Source: Planctomycetota bacterium (lineage in GTDB: Bacteria > Planctomycetota > UBA1135 > GCA-002686595). Taken from it: a stretch of DNA of 47,962 nucleotides. Under the pieces are notes generated by a model. The model had not been told where the DNA came from, made no database searches, and saw nothing but the letters and a program-made list of their open reading frames with translations. The translations under genes were made by a program, and so were the position numbers. Location of the stretch: NCBI GenBank assembly GCA_016872755.1, contig VGZE01000008.1:1-47962 (forward strand), written 5' to 3'. Shown one piece after another: positions 20,007 through 28,776 of the stretch (within the stretch, counting starts at the first letter, position 1; the number at the start of each line of letters is the position of its first letter).

Positions 20007-20052
20007 CGCGCGGCGTGGGTTCTACCAGCCGGCGGGTACAGCCGCCACGTCG

Positions 20053-20170
20053 GGACCTTGGTCTGGTTGGCTGCGCGCGCCCGTTCGAACCCCCAGAGCT
20101 GGTGGTCTCCCGATTCGGGTGACCGCGAGCGCTGGGATGCGCGCAGTCAGCTAGTCCAAGGTCCTTTTTT
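20053..20170 (+). ncRNA. Candidate structured small RNA with long closing stem and T6 end
   Basis: GGACCTTGG (20053-20061) pairs perfectly with CCAAGGTCC (20156-20164), and the helix continues inward to 20079/20138. That is about 27 pairs with one U-U mismatch and a few G-U pairs. The tip has CCCAG/CTGGG (20092-20096 with 20132-20136), GCT/AGC, and GGTC-CCCG/CGGG-GACC (20104-20124), with a 12-nt bulge at 20080-20091. TTTTTT (20165-20170) follows the outer stem directly, as in an intrinsic terminator. It lies between divergent genes, so a terminator here only makes sense if an RNA starts in the same 215-bp gap. No SRP GGAA-tetraloop signature and no tRNA fold is present; a short 6S-like RNA is possible. 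Promoter elements upstream are weak. Confidence 0.55.
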
Positions 20171-20221
20171 GGGCCGTTGCCCCTTGCCCGCCGCGTGGGT
20201 GCTCCCGGATCCTTGCAGTCG

Positions 20222-20653
20222 ATGGACCAGCCTCGCCGCCCGCCGTACGAGCACCGGTTGCACGTCCGCTACGCCGAGACCGACCAGATGGGAGTCGCCC
20301 ATCACAGTTCCTATGTGCTCTACCTCGAAGAGGCGCGCATCCGGATGATGGCGGAGGATGGGCTCTCCTACGCCGCGCTCGAACGAATGGGGATCGGACT
20401 CGCCGTTCGGCGCATCGACCTGCGCTACCGCCAGCCGGCCTACTTCGAGGACCAACTGGTGATCCGGACGCGGGTCGAGCGGGTACGCGCCGCTTCGGTG
20501 CTGCTGGGGTACGAACTGCGCCGGGTCGGAGACGGGGAATGTGTGGCCGAGGGCAGTGCGGAACTGGCCTGTGTCGACCTTCGACAGCGACCTGCCCCAC
20601 CGCGGATCCTGCCCGCAGATCTGCGCGCGGCCTTCGAGGCCAGAATGGCCTAG
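20222..20653 (+). CDS. YbgC-type acyl-CoA thioesterase (4HBT hotdog fold)
   Basis: A 143-residue hotdog-fold thioesterase. The active-site motif YAETDQMGVAHHSSYVLYLE (17-36) contains the conserved Asp21 and His residues of the YbgC/4-hydroxybenzoyl-CoA thioesterase family. LRYRQPAYFEDQLVIRTRVE forms the central strand region. Such enzymes hydrolyse short or acyl-ACP-linked thioesters; YbgC members are often linked to the Tol-Pal system, which is not seen here. ATG 20222 is preferred over in-frame codons upstream because homology begins at its tenth residue. Its stop overlaps that of the opposite-strand gene by 3 nt. Confidence 0.88.
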   Translation: MDQPRRPPYEHRLHVRYAETDQMGVAHHSSYVLYLEEARIRMMAEDGLSYAALERMGIGLAVRRIDLRYRQPAYFEDQLVIRTRVERVRAASVLLGYELRRVGDGECVAEGSAELACVDLRQRPAPPRILPADLRAAFEARMA

Positions 20654-20907
20654 GCGGGCTCGGGCTCGGCCCGGTCGATCGGGCCGGGTATGCGCGGCAG
20701 CGCACGCAGGGCTGCCTTGCGTCCATTGCGCGCCGGCTTCTTCTCGTCGGCCACGGCCTTGACCCCCGGCAGCAACGGGCGCAGGGCCTCGAGCAGGCGG
20801 TCGGCGCAGGAAGGGCAGGGGTCGCCGTTGGGCAGGTGGTTGAAGCGCAGCGGTGCGCCCGCCGAATGGCCGCAGGTCATGCAAACGGGCTGGCTGGCTG
20901 CGGACAT
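20650..20907 (-). CDS. Small zinc-ribbon-like protein
   Basis: An 85-residue protein with two Cys pairs, C9/C12 (CMTC) and C31/C34 (CPSC), flanking the motif GAPLRFNHLPNGDP. This matches a small family I have met in planctomycete-type genomes without a known role. The tail is basic (KKPARNGRKAALRALPRIPG). The four cysteines probably bind zinc. It converges with and touches the thioesterase gene at the stop codons. Proximity to the iron-sulfur operon may be coincidental. Confidence 0.65.
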   Translation of the reverse strand: MSAASQPVCMTCGHSAGAPLRFNHLPNGDPCPSCADRLLEALRPLLPGVKAVADEKKPARNGRKAALRALPRIPGPIDRAEPEPA

Positions 20908-21138
20908 GTCGGACTTCTTCGACGGCCCCTCCCGCTCGGCTTGAGGGCGCCCTGACCCGCTCCAGGTCCGGCCGGGGCGGAAATAGCATCGCAAGGGTGC
21001 TCTTTTGGGCCTCCAACATGCCGTGCACGTCAGATTTTCACCGTTCGGGCTCGCTTCCCCGGCCGATAGCGCTATTCTGGTGCGCTGGCACGCCCTGAGC
21101 GCGGCCTTCGCCCCCCCTCGGGTCGGACGGACCGCGCA

Positions 21139-21167
21139 TCGAATGCCGACCGATATAGCACTAAAAT
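21139..21167 (+). promoter_or_regulatory. Candidate promoter and Rrf2-type operator of the isc operon
   Basis: TAAAAT (21162-21167) is a 5/6 match to the -10 box, with TCGAAT (21139-21144) 17 bp upstream as a partial -35. It overlaps CGATATAGCACTAAAAT (21151-21167), which resembles half of an IscR type-1 site (ACTRWWWY core). A related element with the palindrome ATAGCGCTAT lies at 21064-21076. An RNA starting near 21174 would exclude the upstream ATG 21169 as start codon and supports 21208. The 300 bp between the zinc-ribbon gene and the regulator hold nothing else recognised. Confidence 0.45.
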
Positions 21168-21207
21168 CATGCGGATTGCCGCGGATCCTCCGCGCGCCGC
21201 CTCCTCC

Positions 21208-21735
21208 ATGCTCCAGCTGACCAAGAAGACCGAGTACGGCCTGATCGCCCTGATCCACCTGGCGGATCGCGAGGGTCAGATCGTCAGCGCCCGCGAGATC
21301 GCGGCGCACTACCCGGTTCCCAAGCGGCTGATGGCCGAGGTCCTGAAGGAGCTCTGCCAGAAGGAGCTGGTCCACTCGACCCGCGGCGCGACCGGCGGCT
21401 ACATGCTCGCGCGCCCGGCGTATGCGATCACCCTCGGCGAGGTCGTGCGCGTGCTCGAAGGCATGCCGACGCTGACCTCCTGCGAATCCCTCGCGTTGTT
21501 CCGCTCGGACGCCGGCACCTGCGACGTCGAGCCGGTTTGCCCGATCCGCAGCCCGATCCAGCGCGTGCGTGGCGCCATCTGGGCGGTGCTGCAGAAGACG
21601 ACACTGCAGGACATGAGCCGCGCCGGCGCGCGCGCGCGTGTCGACGGCGCAGCGGACCCGCTCGTGCCGATCGAGCCGGCGCTGGCTGCCGAGGTCCGAC
21701 ACTTCTCCCCGCTCTCGCGCAGACCCCGCCCATGA
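21208..21735 (+). CDS. Rrf2-family iron-sulfur regulator (IscR-like)
   Basis: A 175-residue Rrf2 winged-helix regulator. [20 protein letters not shown] is the canonical family start, and the recognition region contains [16 protein letters not shown] and the wing [14 protein letters not shown]. Three cysteines, C92, C105 and C111, sit where IscR holds its [2Fe-2S] cluster. The spacing (12 and 5 intervening residues) differs from the C92/C98/C104 of E. coli, so this may be a different sensor type. It heads the isc operon and probably represses it when clusters are sufficient. The stop overlaps the iscS start (ATGA). Confidence 0.88.
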   Translation: MLQLTKKTEYGLIALIHLADREGQIVSAREIAAHYPVPKRLMAEVLKELCQKELVHSTRGATGGYMLARPAYAITLGEVVRVLEGMPTLTSCESLALFRSDAGTCDVEPVCPIRSPIQRVRGAIWAVLQKTTLQDMSRAGARARVDGAADPLVPIEPALAAEVRHFSPLSRRPRP

Positions 21736-22949
21736 AGACTCCGGTCTATCTCGACTACCAGGCCACCACCCCGGTCGATCCGCGCGTGCTCGACGCGATG
21801 CTGCCCTATTTCCGCGAGCACTTCGGCAATGCGGCCAGTCGCAGCCACGCTTTCGGCTGGAGCGCCGAGAAGGCCGTCGAGGAGGCGCGCACGCAGATCG
21901 GCGCGCTGATCGGCGCCGACGCGAAGGAGATCGTCTTCACATCAGGCTCGACCGAGGGGATCAACCTCGCGTTGAAGGGCGTGGCGGAGATGTACTCCGA
22001 GAAGGGTCGCCACATCATCACGAGCCAGGCCGAGCACAAGGCCGTGCTCGACACCTGCAAGCACCTCGAGAAGCAGGGTTTCGAAGTCACCTACCTGAAG
22101 CCCGACAAGGAAGGCCGCCACTCGGCCGAGCAGGTCGCGGCCGCGCTGCGGCCCGACACGATTCTCGTGGCGATCATGTGGGTCAACAACGAGGTTGGCT
22201 CGGTCAATCCGATCCGCGAGATCGGCAAGCTGTGCCACGAGCGCGGCGTGCTCATGTTCACCGACGCGACGCAGGCCGCCGGCAAGATCCCGGTGGACGT
22301 GCAGGCCGACGGCGTGGACCTGTTGTGCCTGTCCGCACACAAGCTCTACGGGCCCAAGGGCGTCGGCGCGCTGTACGTGCGACGGCGCAACCCGCGCGTG
22401 CGCCTGGTCGCGCAGATGGACGGCGGCGGCCACGAGCGCGGCATGCGTTCGGGCACGCTGAACGTCCCCGGCATCGTCGGGCTCGGAAAGGCCTGTGAGA
22501 TCGCGCGCGAGGAACTCGCTACCGAGGCGGCGCGGTGCATCGAGCTGCGCGAACGCCTGCACCGGCGCATCACGAGCGCGCTCGACCACGTCCATCTCAA
22601 CGGCAGCGCCGAGCACCGACTGCCCGGCAATCTGAACCTGTCCTTCTCCTTCGTCGAGGGCGAGTCGCTGCTGATGGGCCTGAAGGACATCGCGGTCTCC
22701 TCGGGCTCGGCCTGCACGTCGGCCTCGCTCGAGCCCAGTCACGTGCTGCGCTCCATGGATGTCGGCGACGAGCTCGCGCACAGCTCGATTCGCTTCGGCA
22801 TCGGGCGCTTCACGACGCGCGAGGACGTCGATTACGCGGCCGATCAGGTCATCAACGCCGTGCGGCGCCTGCGCGAGATGTCCCCGCTCTACGAAATGGT
22901 CAAGGAAGGCATCGACCTGTCGAGCGTGAACTGGCAGGCCGGGCACTGA
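21732..22949 (+). CDS. iscS: Cysteine desulfurase IscS
   Basis: IscS takes sulfur from L-cysteine and hands it to IscU; this copy has 405 residues. The start is the ATG overlapping the Rrf2 stop. The PLP lysine is K204 in [12 protein letters not shown]. The catalytic Cys328 lies in [17 protein letters not shown], the same number and context as in E. coli IscS. The C-terminal [18 protein letters not shown] matches the group I IscS tail needed to bind IscU. The protein is complete with all hallmarks present. Confidence 0.97.
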   Translation: MKTPVYLDYQATTPVDPRVLDAMLPYFREHFGNAASRSHAFGWSAEKAVEEARTQIGALIGADAKEIVFTSGSTEGINLALKGVAEMYSEKGRHIITSQAEHKAVLDTCKHLEKQGFEVTYLKPDKEGRHSAEQVAAALRPDTILVAIMWVNNEVGSVNPIREIGKLCHERGVLMFTDATQAAGKIPVDVQADGVDLLCLSAHKLYGPKGVGALYVRRRNPRVRLVAQMDGGGHERGMRSGTLNVPGIVGLGKACEIAREELATEAARCIELRERLHRRITSALDHVHLNGSAEHRLPGNLNLSFSFVEGESLLMGLKDIAVSSGSACTSASLEPSHVLRSMDVGDELAHSSIRFGIGRFTTREDVDYAADQVINAVRRLREMSPLYEMVKEGIDLSSVNWQAGH

Positions 22950-23003
22950 GACGCACACCCCTTTCCACCGACGACACCGCAACCGAGCTCCACGAGAACG
23001 ACC

Positions 23004-23405
23004 ATGGCCTACAGCGACAAGGTGCTGGACCACTACAACAACCCCCGCAACGTCGGCTCGCTCGACAAGAGCAAGGCCAGCGTCGGAACCGGCGTCGTCG
23101 GCGCGCCCGAGTGCGGCGACGTGATGAAGTTGCAGATCGAGGTCGAGGGCGACCGCATCGTCGATGCGAAGTTCAAGACCTTCGGCTGCGGCTCCGCGAT
23201 CGCCTCGAGCTCGCTCGCCACCGAGTGGCTGAAGGGCAAGACGATCGACGAGGCGATGGAGATCAAGAACACGCAGATCGTCGAGGAGCTGTCGCTTCCG
23301 CCGGTCAAGATCCACTGCTCGGTGCTGGCCGAGGACGCGATCAAGAGCGCCATCGCGGACTTCAAGGCCAAGCACGGCGGCGCGGCGCCCGGCGGCAAGT
23401 CCTGA
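23004..23405 (+). CDS. iscU: Iron-sulfur cluster scaffold IscU
   Basis: A 133-residue scaffold. The cluster ligands C37 (ECGDVM), C62 (GCGSAIASSS) and C105 (KIHCSVLAED) are present with D39 and H104. LPPVK at 98-102 is the motif recognised by HscA, and both hscB and hscA follow, so the chaperone release step is complete. The gap to iscS is 54 nt. Identity to proteobacterial IscU is visibly high across the whole length. Confidence 0.97.
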   Translation: MAYSDKVLDHYNNPRNVGSLDKSKASVGTGVVGAPECGDVMKLQIEVEGDRIVDAKFKTFGCGSAIASSSLATEWLKGKTIDEAMEIKNTQIVEELSLPPVKIHCSVLAEDAIKSAIADFKAKHGGAAPGGKS

Positions 23406-23427
23406 GCAACGCGCGAAAGAGACCATC

Positions 23428-23754
23428 ATGATCACACTGACCGAACGGGCCGCCAAGGAAGTGCGGCGCATCATCGACGAGCAACGACTCTCCGGCACGA
23501 CCGTGCTGCGCGTCGGCGTCAAGGGCGGCGGTTGCTCCGGTTTCTCGTACACGCTGGGCTTCGACGACAAGATCGCCGAGACCGACCAGGTTGCGGAGAT
23601 CGGCGACGTGAAGGTCGCCTGCGACCCGAAGAGCTTTCTGTACCTGTCGGGCACGCAGATCGACTTCGAGGAAAGCCTGATGGGACGCGGATTCAAGTTC
23701 GGGAATCCGAACGCGGCCAAGAGCTGCGGCTGCGGCGAGTCCTTCTCGGTCTGA
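23428..23754 (+). CDS. iscA: A-type iron-sulfur carrier IscA
   Basis: A 108-residue A-type carrier with the three conserved cysteines C36 (GGGCSGFSY), C100 and C102 (SCGCGESFSV). It starts ITLTERAAKEVRRII, the standard HesB/IscA opening. It accepts clusters from IscU and delivers mainly [4Fe-4S] clusters to target enzymes. The gap to iscU is 22 nt. ErpA is a close paralogue; the position in the operon favours IscA. Confidence 0.94.
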   Translation: MITLTERAAKEVRRIIDEQRLSGTTVLRVGVKGGGCSGFSYTLGFDDKIAETDQVAEIGDVKVACDPKSFLYLSGTQIDFEESLMGRGFKFGNPNAAKSCGCGESFSV

Positions 23755-23778
23755 GCGCGATCCGCGCGCGCCCTGCTG

Positions 23779-24411
23779 ATGCCCGACTGCGCCCGCTGCA
23801 GCGCTGCGCTCACCAGCGCACTCGTGTGTGAGGCCTGCGGCGCGTTGGTGCCCGGCGCCGCGGCCGGGGATCCGTTCGCCGTGTTCGGCCTGACGACCGC
23901 CTACACGATCGACGCGCGGGCGCTCCGCAAGCGCTTGTTGAAGCTCTCGCGGCTGCTGCACCCGGACTTCCACGGGACGGCCGAAGCCGCCCAGCGCGAA
24001 CTCGCCGCCCACCACTCGGCCGAGCTGAACTCCGCCCACGAGGTGCTTGCCGACGACTGTCGCCGCGCGGACTGGCTGGTGCGCCACCTCGGCGGCCCCA
24101 GCGAGCAGACGGAGCGCGCCATGCCGCAGGCCTTCCTGATGGAGGTCCTGGAATGGAACGAGGCGCTGGAGGCGGCCCGCGGCAGCGCGCCGGGATCCGC
24201 GCCGCGCGCCGCGCTCGGGGCACTGGCGGCCGACCTCGAGGCGCAGCGCCGCGCGCTGCTCCAGTCGCTGAACCGGCTGCTCGAACCGCTCCCCGCGACC
24301 GGCGCCCCGGCGCTGGCCGACGCGCGCCGCGCGCTCAATGCGCTGCGCTACATCGATCGCGCCGCCGGTGAGATCGCCGAGCTCGTGCTCGGCGCGACCG
24401 CTCCGCGCTAG
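23779..24411 (+). CDS. hscB: Fe-S co-chaperone HscB with N-terminal zinc ribbon
   Basis: A 210-residue J-protein that delivers IscU to HscA. The J domain spans about 31-100 with HPD at 61-63 (LLHPDFHG). The C-terminal helical domain (about 115-205) binds IscU ([28 protein letters not shown]). The N-terminus has a CxxC/CxxC pair, C4/C7 (CARC) and C17/C20 (CEAC), a feature known from human HSCB but absent from E. coli HscB. It lies 24 nt after iscA and 8 nt before hscA. Confidence 0.93.
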   Translation: MPDCARCSAALTSALVCEACGALVPGAAAGDPFAVFGLTTAYTIDARALRKRLLKLSRLLHPDFHGTAEAAQRELAAHHSAELNSAHEVLADDCRRADWLVRHLGGPSEQTERAMPQAFLMEVLEWNEALEAARGSAPGSAPRAALGALAADLEAQRRALLQSLNRLLEPLPATGAPALADARRALNALRYIDRAAGEIAELVLGATAPR

Positions 24412-24419
24412 TTCCTCCC

Positions 24420-26285
24420 ATGGCTTACATCCCGCTCGACGTCCTCGGTCAGCAGTCCGAACCGGTGCTGGGCATCGACCTCGGCACGACGAATTCGCTC
24501 GCCGCGATCTGGCGCGACGGTCGTCCGGTCGTGCTCGCGCCCGAGGGCGGCGATGCGATCGTGCCCAGCGCGATCTACTTCCCGCCCACCGGACTGCCGG
24601 TGATCGGCAAGCGCGCGCGCGAGCATGCGCTGACCGATGCCGATCGCGTGCTGTTCAGCGTGAAGCGCCTGATGGGACGGGGGCTCGACGACGTGCGCGA
24701 CGATCTGCGCACCGTGCCGTTCCCGACCCGCGAGAGCGAGCGCAAGCTCGTGCAAGTCGTCGTCGACGGCAAGCCCTACACGCCGCAGGAACTCTCGGCG
24801 CTGATCCTCCGTGCGGTGCAATACAACGCTGCACGCGCGCTGGGCGGACAGGCGCTGCGGCGCGCCGTGATCACGGTGCCGGCGTATTTCGACGACACCC
24901 AGCGCCAGGCCACGCGCGACGCGGCGCGCCTGGCGGGCCTGGATTGCCTGCGCATCCTGAACGAGCCGACGGCCGCGAGCCTGGCCTACGGCCTCGACCA
25001 GCGCAAGGAAGGCACGATCGCGGTCTACGACCTGGGCGGCGGCACCTTCGACGTGTCGATCCTGACGATCGAGGACGGCGTCTTCCGCGTCTTGTCGACG
25101 AACGGCGACACGCACTTGGGCGGGGACGATTTCGACCAGGCGCTGGCGGCCCGCGTGCTGGCGGAGCTCGGTGCTGCCATCGACGAGGACACGCGCAGGG
25201 ACCCGGCCTTCTTGCAGGCGCTGCGCCTGACCTGCGAGCGCACGAAGATGCAGCTCTCGCGCGATCCGCAGGCCGAGCTCTCGCTGGTCGTTCCCGAACT
25301 CGGACTGCACTGGCGGCAGCGCATCGTGCGCCAGGAGTTCGAATCGCTGATCGAGCCGCTGATCCAGCGCTCGCTCGACTGCTGCAAGCGCGCGCTCGTG
25401 GACGCGAAGCTCGAGCCGGTCAGCATCGACGAGGTCGTCCTCGTCGGGGGTTCGACGCGTGTACCGGCCGTGCGAGCCGCGGTCGAGCGCCTGTTCGGCC
25501 GCAAGCCGCACACGGAGCTCAACCCCGACGAGGTCGTCGCCCTCGGAGCTGCCGTGCAGGGCCACATCCTCGCCGGCGGAACGCGCGACATCCTCCTGAT
25601 GGACGTCACGCCGTTGTCGCTGGGCCTGGAAACGATGGGCGGCGCGGTCGAGAAGGTGATCCCGCGAAACTCGCCGATTCCCTGCCAGCACACCAGCGGC
25701 TTCACGACCTGGGCCGACAATCAGACCGGCATCGACTTCAACGTCGTGCAAGGCGAACGCGAACTGGCCCGGAATTGCCGTTCGCTGGGGCGCTTCAAGC
25801 TCGGCGGCCTGCCGCCGCTGCCGGCCGGCCTCCCGCGCGTCGCGGTGCGCTTCCAGATCGATGCCGACGGAATCCTCTCGGTCACGGCCAAGGAGGAGTC
25901 CACCGGCGCGACGGCCGGCATCGACGTCAATCCGATGCACGGCCTGACCGACGCCGAGGTCGAGCACATGCTCAAGATGTCGTTCGAGAACGCGCGCGAG
26001 GACTTCGATGCGCGCCGGCGCGCCGACCTGCGCACCGAGATCGGCACGATGCTGAAAGCGATCGACAAGCAGCTGCCTGCGGTGCGAGCGCAGCTCGACA
26101 AGGAGACGCTGCTCGACCTCGAGGACGCGATCCGCGCCGCCCGCGCGGCCGAGACCAACGAGCACACCAGCGAGGTGCAGCAGGCCCGCGATCAGCTCGA
26201 GAAGGCCAGCCTGCCGCTGGCGGCCGTGCTGATGGACAACTTCGCGCGCGGCGCGCTCAAGGGCAAGGCGCTGCAGGACCTGTGA
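24420..26285 (+). CDS. hscA: Fe-S assembly chaperone HscA (Hsp70 family)
   Basis: A 621-residue specialised Hsp70. The nucleotide-binding domain opens with [14 protein letters not shown] (18-31) and contains [13 protein letters not shown] and [14 protein letters not shown]. The substrate-binding part includes [14 protein letters not shown] and [10 protein letters not shown]. Genomic position and size identify it as HscA rather than DnaK: no EEVD tail is present, and the lid ends [19 protein letters not shown], as in HscA. It uses ATP to release clusters from IscU through the LPPVK motif. Start ATG 24420, 8 nt after hscB. Confidence 0.96.
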   Translation: MAYIPLDVLGQQSEPVLGIDLGTTNSLAAIWRDGRPVVLAPEGGDAIVPSAIYFPPTGLPVIGKRAREHALTDADRVLFSVKRLMGRGLDDVRDDLRTVPFPTRESERKLVQVVVDGKPYTPQELSALILRAVQYNAARALGGQALRRAVITVPAYFDDTQRQATRDAARLAGLDCLRILNEPTAASLAYGLDQRKEGTIAVYDLGGGTFDVSILTIEDGVFRVLSTNGDTHLGGDDFDQALAARVLAELGAAIDEDTRRDPAFLQALRLTCERTKMQLSRDPQAELSLVVPELGLHWRQRIVRQEFESLIEPLIQRSLDCCKRALVDAKLEPVSIDEVVLVGGSTRVPAVRAAVERLFGRKPHTELNPDEVVALGAAVQGHILAGGTRDILLMDVTPLSLGLETMGGAVEKVIPRNSPIPCQHTSGFTTWADNQTGIDFNVVQGERELARNCRSLGRFKLGGLPPLPAGLPRVAVRFQIDADGILSVTAKEESTGATAGIDVNPMHGLTDAEVEHMLKMSFENAREDFDARRRADLRTEIGTMLKAIDKQLPAVRAQLDKETLLDLEDAIRAARAAETNEHTSEVQQARDQLEKASLPLAAVLMDNFARGALKGKALQDL

Positions 26286-26311
26286 GCCTGCGGCGCGCAC
26301 TGGAGAACACG

Positions 26312-26518
26312 ATGCAGCAAGCTCTCGACTGGACCTCGGTTCGCGAGATCGCGATCGCACTGGCGGAGGCGCATCCGGAACTCGACCCGCTGACCGTGCG
26401 CTTCACCGACCTGCACCGCATGGTGCTCGCGCTGCCCGGCTTCCGCGGCGACCCCAAGGCGAGCAACGAGAAGATCCTCGAAGCCATCCAGATGACCTGG
26501 CTCGACGAGCGCGAGTGA
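26312..26518 (+). CDS. iscX: Fe-S assembly protein IscX
   Basis: A 68-residue acidic protein. The region [17 protein letters not shown] and the end [19 protein letters not shown] match IscX of E. coli almost directly. IscX binds IscS and iron and tunes the rate of cluster assembly. It ends the operon. Ferredoxin (fdx), which normally sits between hscA and iscX, is missing here, and only 26 nt separate the two genes. Confidence 0.93.
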   Translation: MQQALDWTSVREIAIALAEAHPELDPLTVRFTDLHRMVLALPGFRGDPKASNEKILEAIQMTWLDERE

Positions 26519-26554
26519 GCGGCGGGTGCGGTGCCGGCGCGGCCCGCGCTCGGC

Positions 26555-27832
26555 TCAGTGCTGCTTCTTCTTGAACTGCTCGAACGGGTCGGAGTAGTTC
26601 TTCTGCGGAGCGGGCGCCGGCGCTGCACCGGGCGTGGGCGGCCGTGCGGCCGGCTGCTGCGGCAACGGCGCCTTGGGCGCCGCGGGCGCGGAAGAAGCAG
26701 GCATCCCGGGCTTGGTCGCGGGTGCCGCCTTCGCTTGCTCATCAGCGTGCGCGTTGAAGTCGACCTTGATGCTGTTCTCGTTGAACTTCGTGATCAGGTC
26801 TTCCTTGTTGATCGCCTTGAGGTAGGCCTCGGCCGGATCGACGAGGCCCGCCTTCACGTACTCGAGCAGCGAGTCGTTGAGCAGCTTCATCCCGAGCTTG
26901 CCGCCGATCTGCATCGCGCTGGGAATCTGGTGCGTCTTGCCCTCGCGGATGTTCGCCGCGACCGCCGTGTTCACGACCAGGATCTCGAGCGCGGCCATGC
27001 GCCCGCGAGGCACGCGCTTGCAGAGCGTCTGCGCGACGACGCCCTTCAGCGACGAGGCCAGCATCGTGCGGATCTGCGACTGGCGGTCGGCCGGGAACTG
27101 GTCGATGATGCGATCGACCGTCGAGGCCGCCGTGTTCGTGTGCAGCGTGCCGAACACCAGGTGGCCCGTTTCGGCGGTCTCGAGCGCGATCTCGATCGTC
27201 TCGAGGTCGCGCATTTCGCCGACCAGCACGATGTCCGGATCCTCGCGCAGTGCCGCGCGCAGCGCGCGCTTGAACGAACCGGTGTGACGGTGCACTTCGC
27301 GCTGGTTGATCCGGCAGCGCTGGTCCTGGTGCACGAACTCGATCGGGTCCTCGATCGTGATGATGTGCTCGCGCCGACTCTTGTTGATGTGGTCGATCAT
27401 CGCGGCCAGCGTGGTCGACTTGCCCGAACCCGTCGGACCGGTGACGACGACGAGGCCCTTGGACAGCTGGCAGAAATCGAGCACGACCTTGGGCAGGTTC
27501 AGCTGCTCGGCGGTCAGCACGTTCGACGGAATCTGGCGGAACACCGCGCCGGGGCCCTTGCGGTCCATGAACAAGTTCGCGCGGAAGCGCGCCAGCCCCT
27601 CGATCTCGTACGCGAAGTCGCTGTCCCACTCCTCGAGGAACTGCTTCTGATTCAGGTCCGGCGCGATCTCGAGGAGGATCTGCTCCATCTGCTCGGCCGG
27701 GATCGGGCCTTGGCCGTCGACGGGAATCATCTCGCCGTGCAAACGGAACATCGGCACGCACTCCGAGGTCATGTGCAGGTCGGAGGCGCCGACTTCGATC
27801 ATCTTGCGGAACAGGGCATCGATGTGCGGCAT
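26555..27832 (-). CDS. pilT: Twitching motility ATPase PilT
   Basis: A 425-residue PilT-type ATPase that powers type IV pilus retraction. It has Walker A GPTGSGKS (132-139), an Asp box (HIITIEDPIEFVH), Walker B (DIVLVGEMRD), a His box (GHLVFGTLHTN), and the PilT signature ANIREGKTHQI. The last 60 residues form an Ala/Pro/Lys-rich tail not found in typical PilT. This extension may bind partners or may simply be disordered. No other pilus gene is in the window. It converges with iscX across 36 nt. Confidence 0.93.
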   Translation of the reverse strand: MPHIDALFRKMIEVGASDLHMTSECVPMFRLHGEMIPVDGQGPIPAEQMEQILLEIAPDLNQKQFLEEWDSDFAYEIEGLARFRANLFMDRKGPGAVFRQIPSNVLTAEQLNLPKVVLDFCQLSKGLVVVTGPTGSGKSTTLAAMIDHINKSRREHIITIEDPIEFVHQDQRCRINQREVHRHTGSFKRALRAALREDPDIVLVGEMRDLETIEIALETAETGHLVFGTLHTNTAASTVDRIIDQFPADRQSQIRTMLASSLKGVVAQTLCKRVPRGRMAALEILVVNTAVAANIREGKTHQIPSAMQIGGKLGMKLLNDSLLEYVKAGLVDPAEAYLKAINKEDLITKFNENSIKVDFNAHADEQAKAAPATKPGMPASSAPAAPKAPLPQQPAARPPTPGAAPAPAPQKNYSDPFEQFKKKQH

Positions 27833-27917
27833 ACGTACCTGACTTCTCGATCGGGAATGCGGGGACGTCCGTTGATCGAGCCGAGGCCGCGCGGGACTTG
27901 AGGGCGGGCCGCGCGGC

Positions 27918-28754
27918 TCAGTCCGCGAAGCCGAGCGCCGCCAATGCGAAGCTGACCGGCACGGACAAGAGCGCCGCGCCCGCGAGCAGGGCCAGCCAGG
28001 GCGGATTCCGTACGATTTCGGCCATTCGACGCCGCGGTGCCGCCAGCGCGTACCCGAGCAGACCGCCGCCGATCAGACCGCCGAGGTGGCCGGGGATCGA
28101 GACGCCGGGAATCACGAACGAGTACAGCACCCCGCTGATCGCCCAGGTGCGGAACATCGCCCGCGCGTTCTCGCCCCAGGTTCCTCCGTACCGCTTGCCG
28201 AGCGCCCATCCCGCTCCGAGCAGGCCGAACAGCGAGCAGCTCGCGCCGAGCGCGGGCTGTCCCCAGATCGCGCAAGCGATCCAGCCCGCGACTCCGGAAC
28301 CCAGGTACACGAGGGTGAAGCGAGCCCAGCCGTACTCGCGTTCGAGCAGCGGCGCGAGCGCGACCAGCGACCACAGATTGAACGCGATGTGCAGCAGGTT
28401 CGCGTGCAGGAAGCTCGCGGTCACGAAGCGCCAGTACTCACCGGTCGCCTGCACGAGCGGCCAGTAGAACAACCCCATGCGCGCGCTCGTCTCGCGCCCG
28501 ATCGAGAGCGCACCGAGGAAGCCCGGCGGTGTCTCGTCGAGACGCCGCGTGAGCAACAGGCCCGCGAGGAAGGCCAGCGCATTGACAGCCAGGATCGAAT
28601 TGGAAACGCCGCGCTGGGAAACCCAACCGTGCAGGACCTCGGCCGCGCGCCAGCCCGTGCGGCTCGCGCCGCAGTGCGGACAGGCGGGCTCGTTGCGCGA
28701 GATCAGCCTGCCGCAGCTCGCGCAAACGGTCGCGCGGGTGTCGTTGGAGCTCAT
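27918..28754 (-). CDS. Rhomboid family intramembrane serine protease with N-terminal zinc ribbon
   Basis: A 278-residue membrane protein. A zinc ribbon (C11/C14 and C25/C28, CASC and CPHC) precedes six or so helices. Rhomboid motifs are present: HANLLHIAFNLWSL, the catalytic serine S172 in GASCSLFGLLG and the histidine H223 in PGHLGGLIGGGLLGY. The motif after the serine is GASC instead of the usual GxSG, a small variation that keeps the Ser-His dyad. The substrate is unknown. ATG 28754 is the start because the zinc ribbon follows at once. It is 22 nt downstream of hrpB. Confidence 0.9.
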   Translation of the reverse strand: MSSNDTRATVCASCGRLISRNEPACPHCGASRTGWRAAEVLHGWVSQRGVSNSILAVNALAFLAGLLLTRRLDETPPGFLGALSIGRETSARMGLFYWPLVQATGEYWRFVTASFLHANLLHIAFNLWSLVALAPLLEREYGWARFTLVYLGSGVAGWIACAIWGQPALGASCSLFGLLGAGWALGKRYGGTWGENARAMFRTWAISGVLYSFVIPGVSIPGHLGGLIGGGLLGYALAAPRRRMAEIVRNPPWLALLAGAALLSVPVSFALAALGFAD

Positions 28755-28776
28755 GACGGGAAGTGGCGTCGTGATC

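Noticed and set aside
20081-20096. TTCGAA-containing stretch resembling a tRNA T-loop
   Set aside because: The bases around it do not form a T-stem and no acceptor or anticodon arm fits; it lies in the bulge of the long-stem RNA candidate.
20053-20170. Signal recognition particle RNA
   Set aside because: The invariant apical GGAA loop and the AGCAGC internal loop are absent.
21169-21207. Earlier ATG for the Rrf2 regulator
   Set aside because: It overlaps the best -10 box and adds 13 residues that do not fit the family start; 21208 gives the standard opening.
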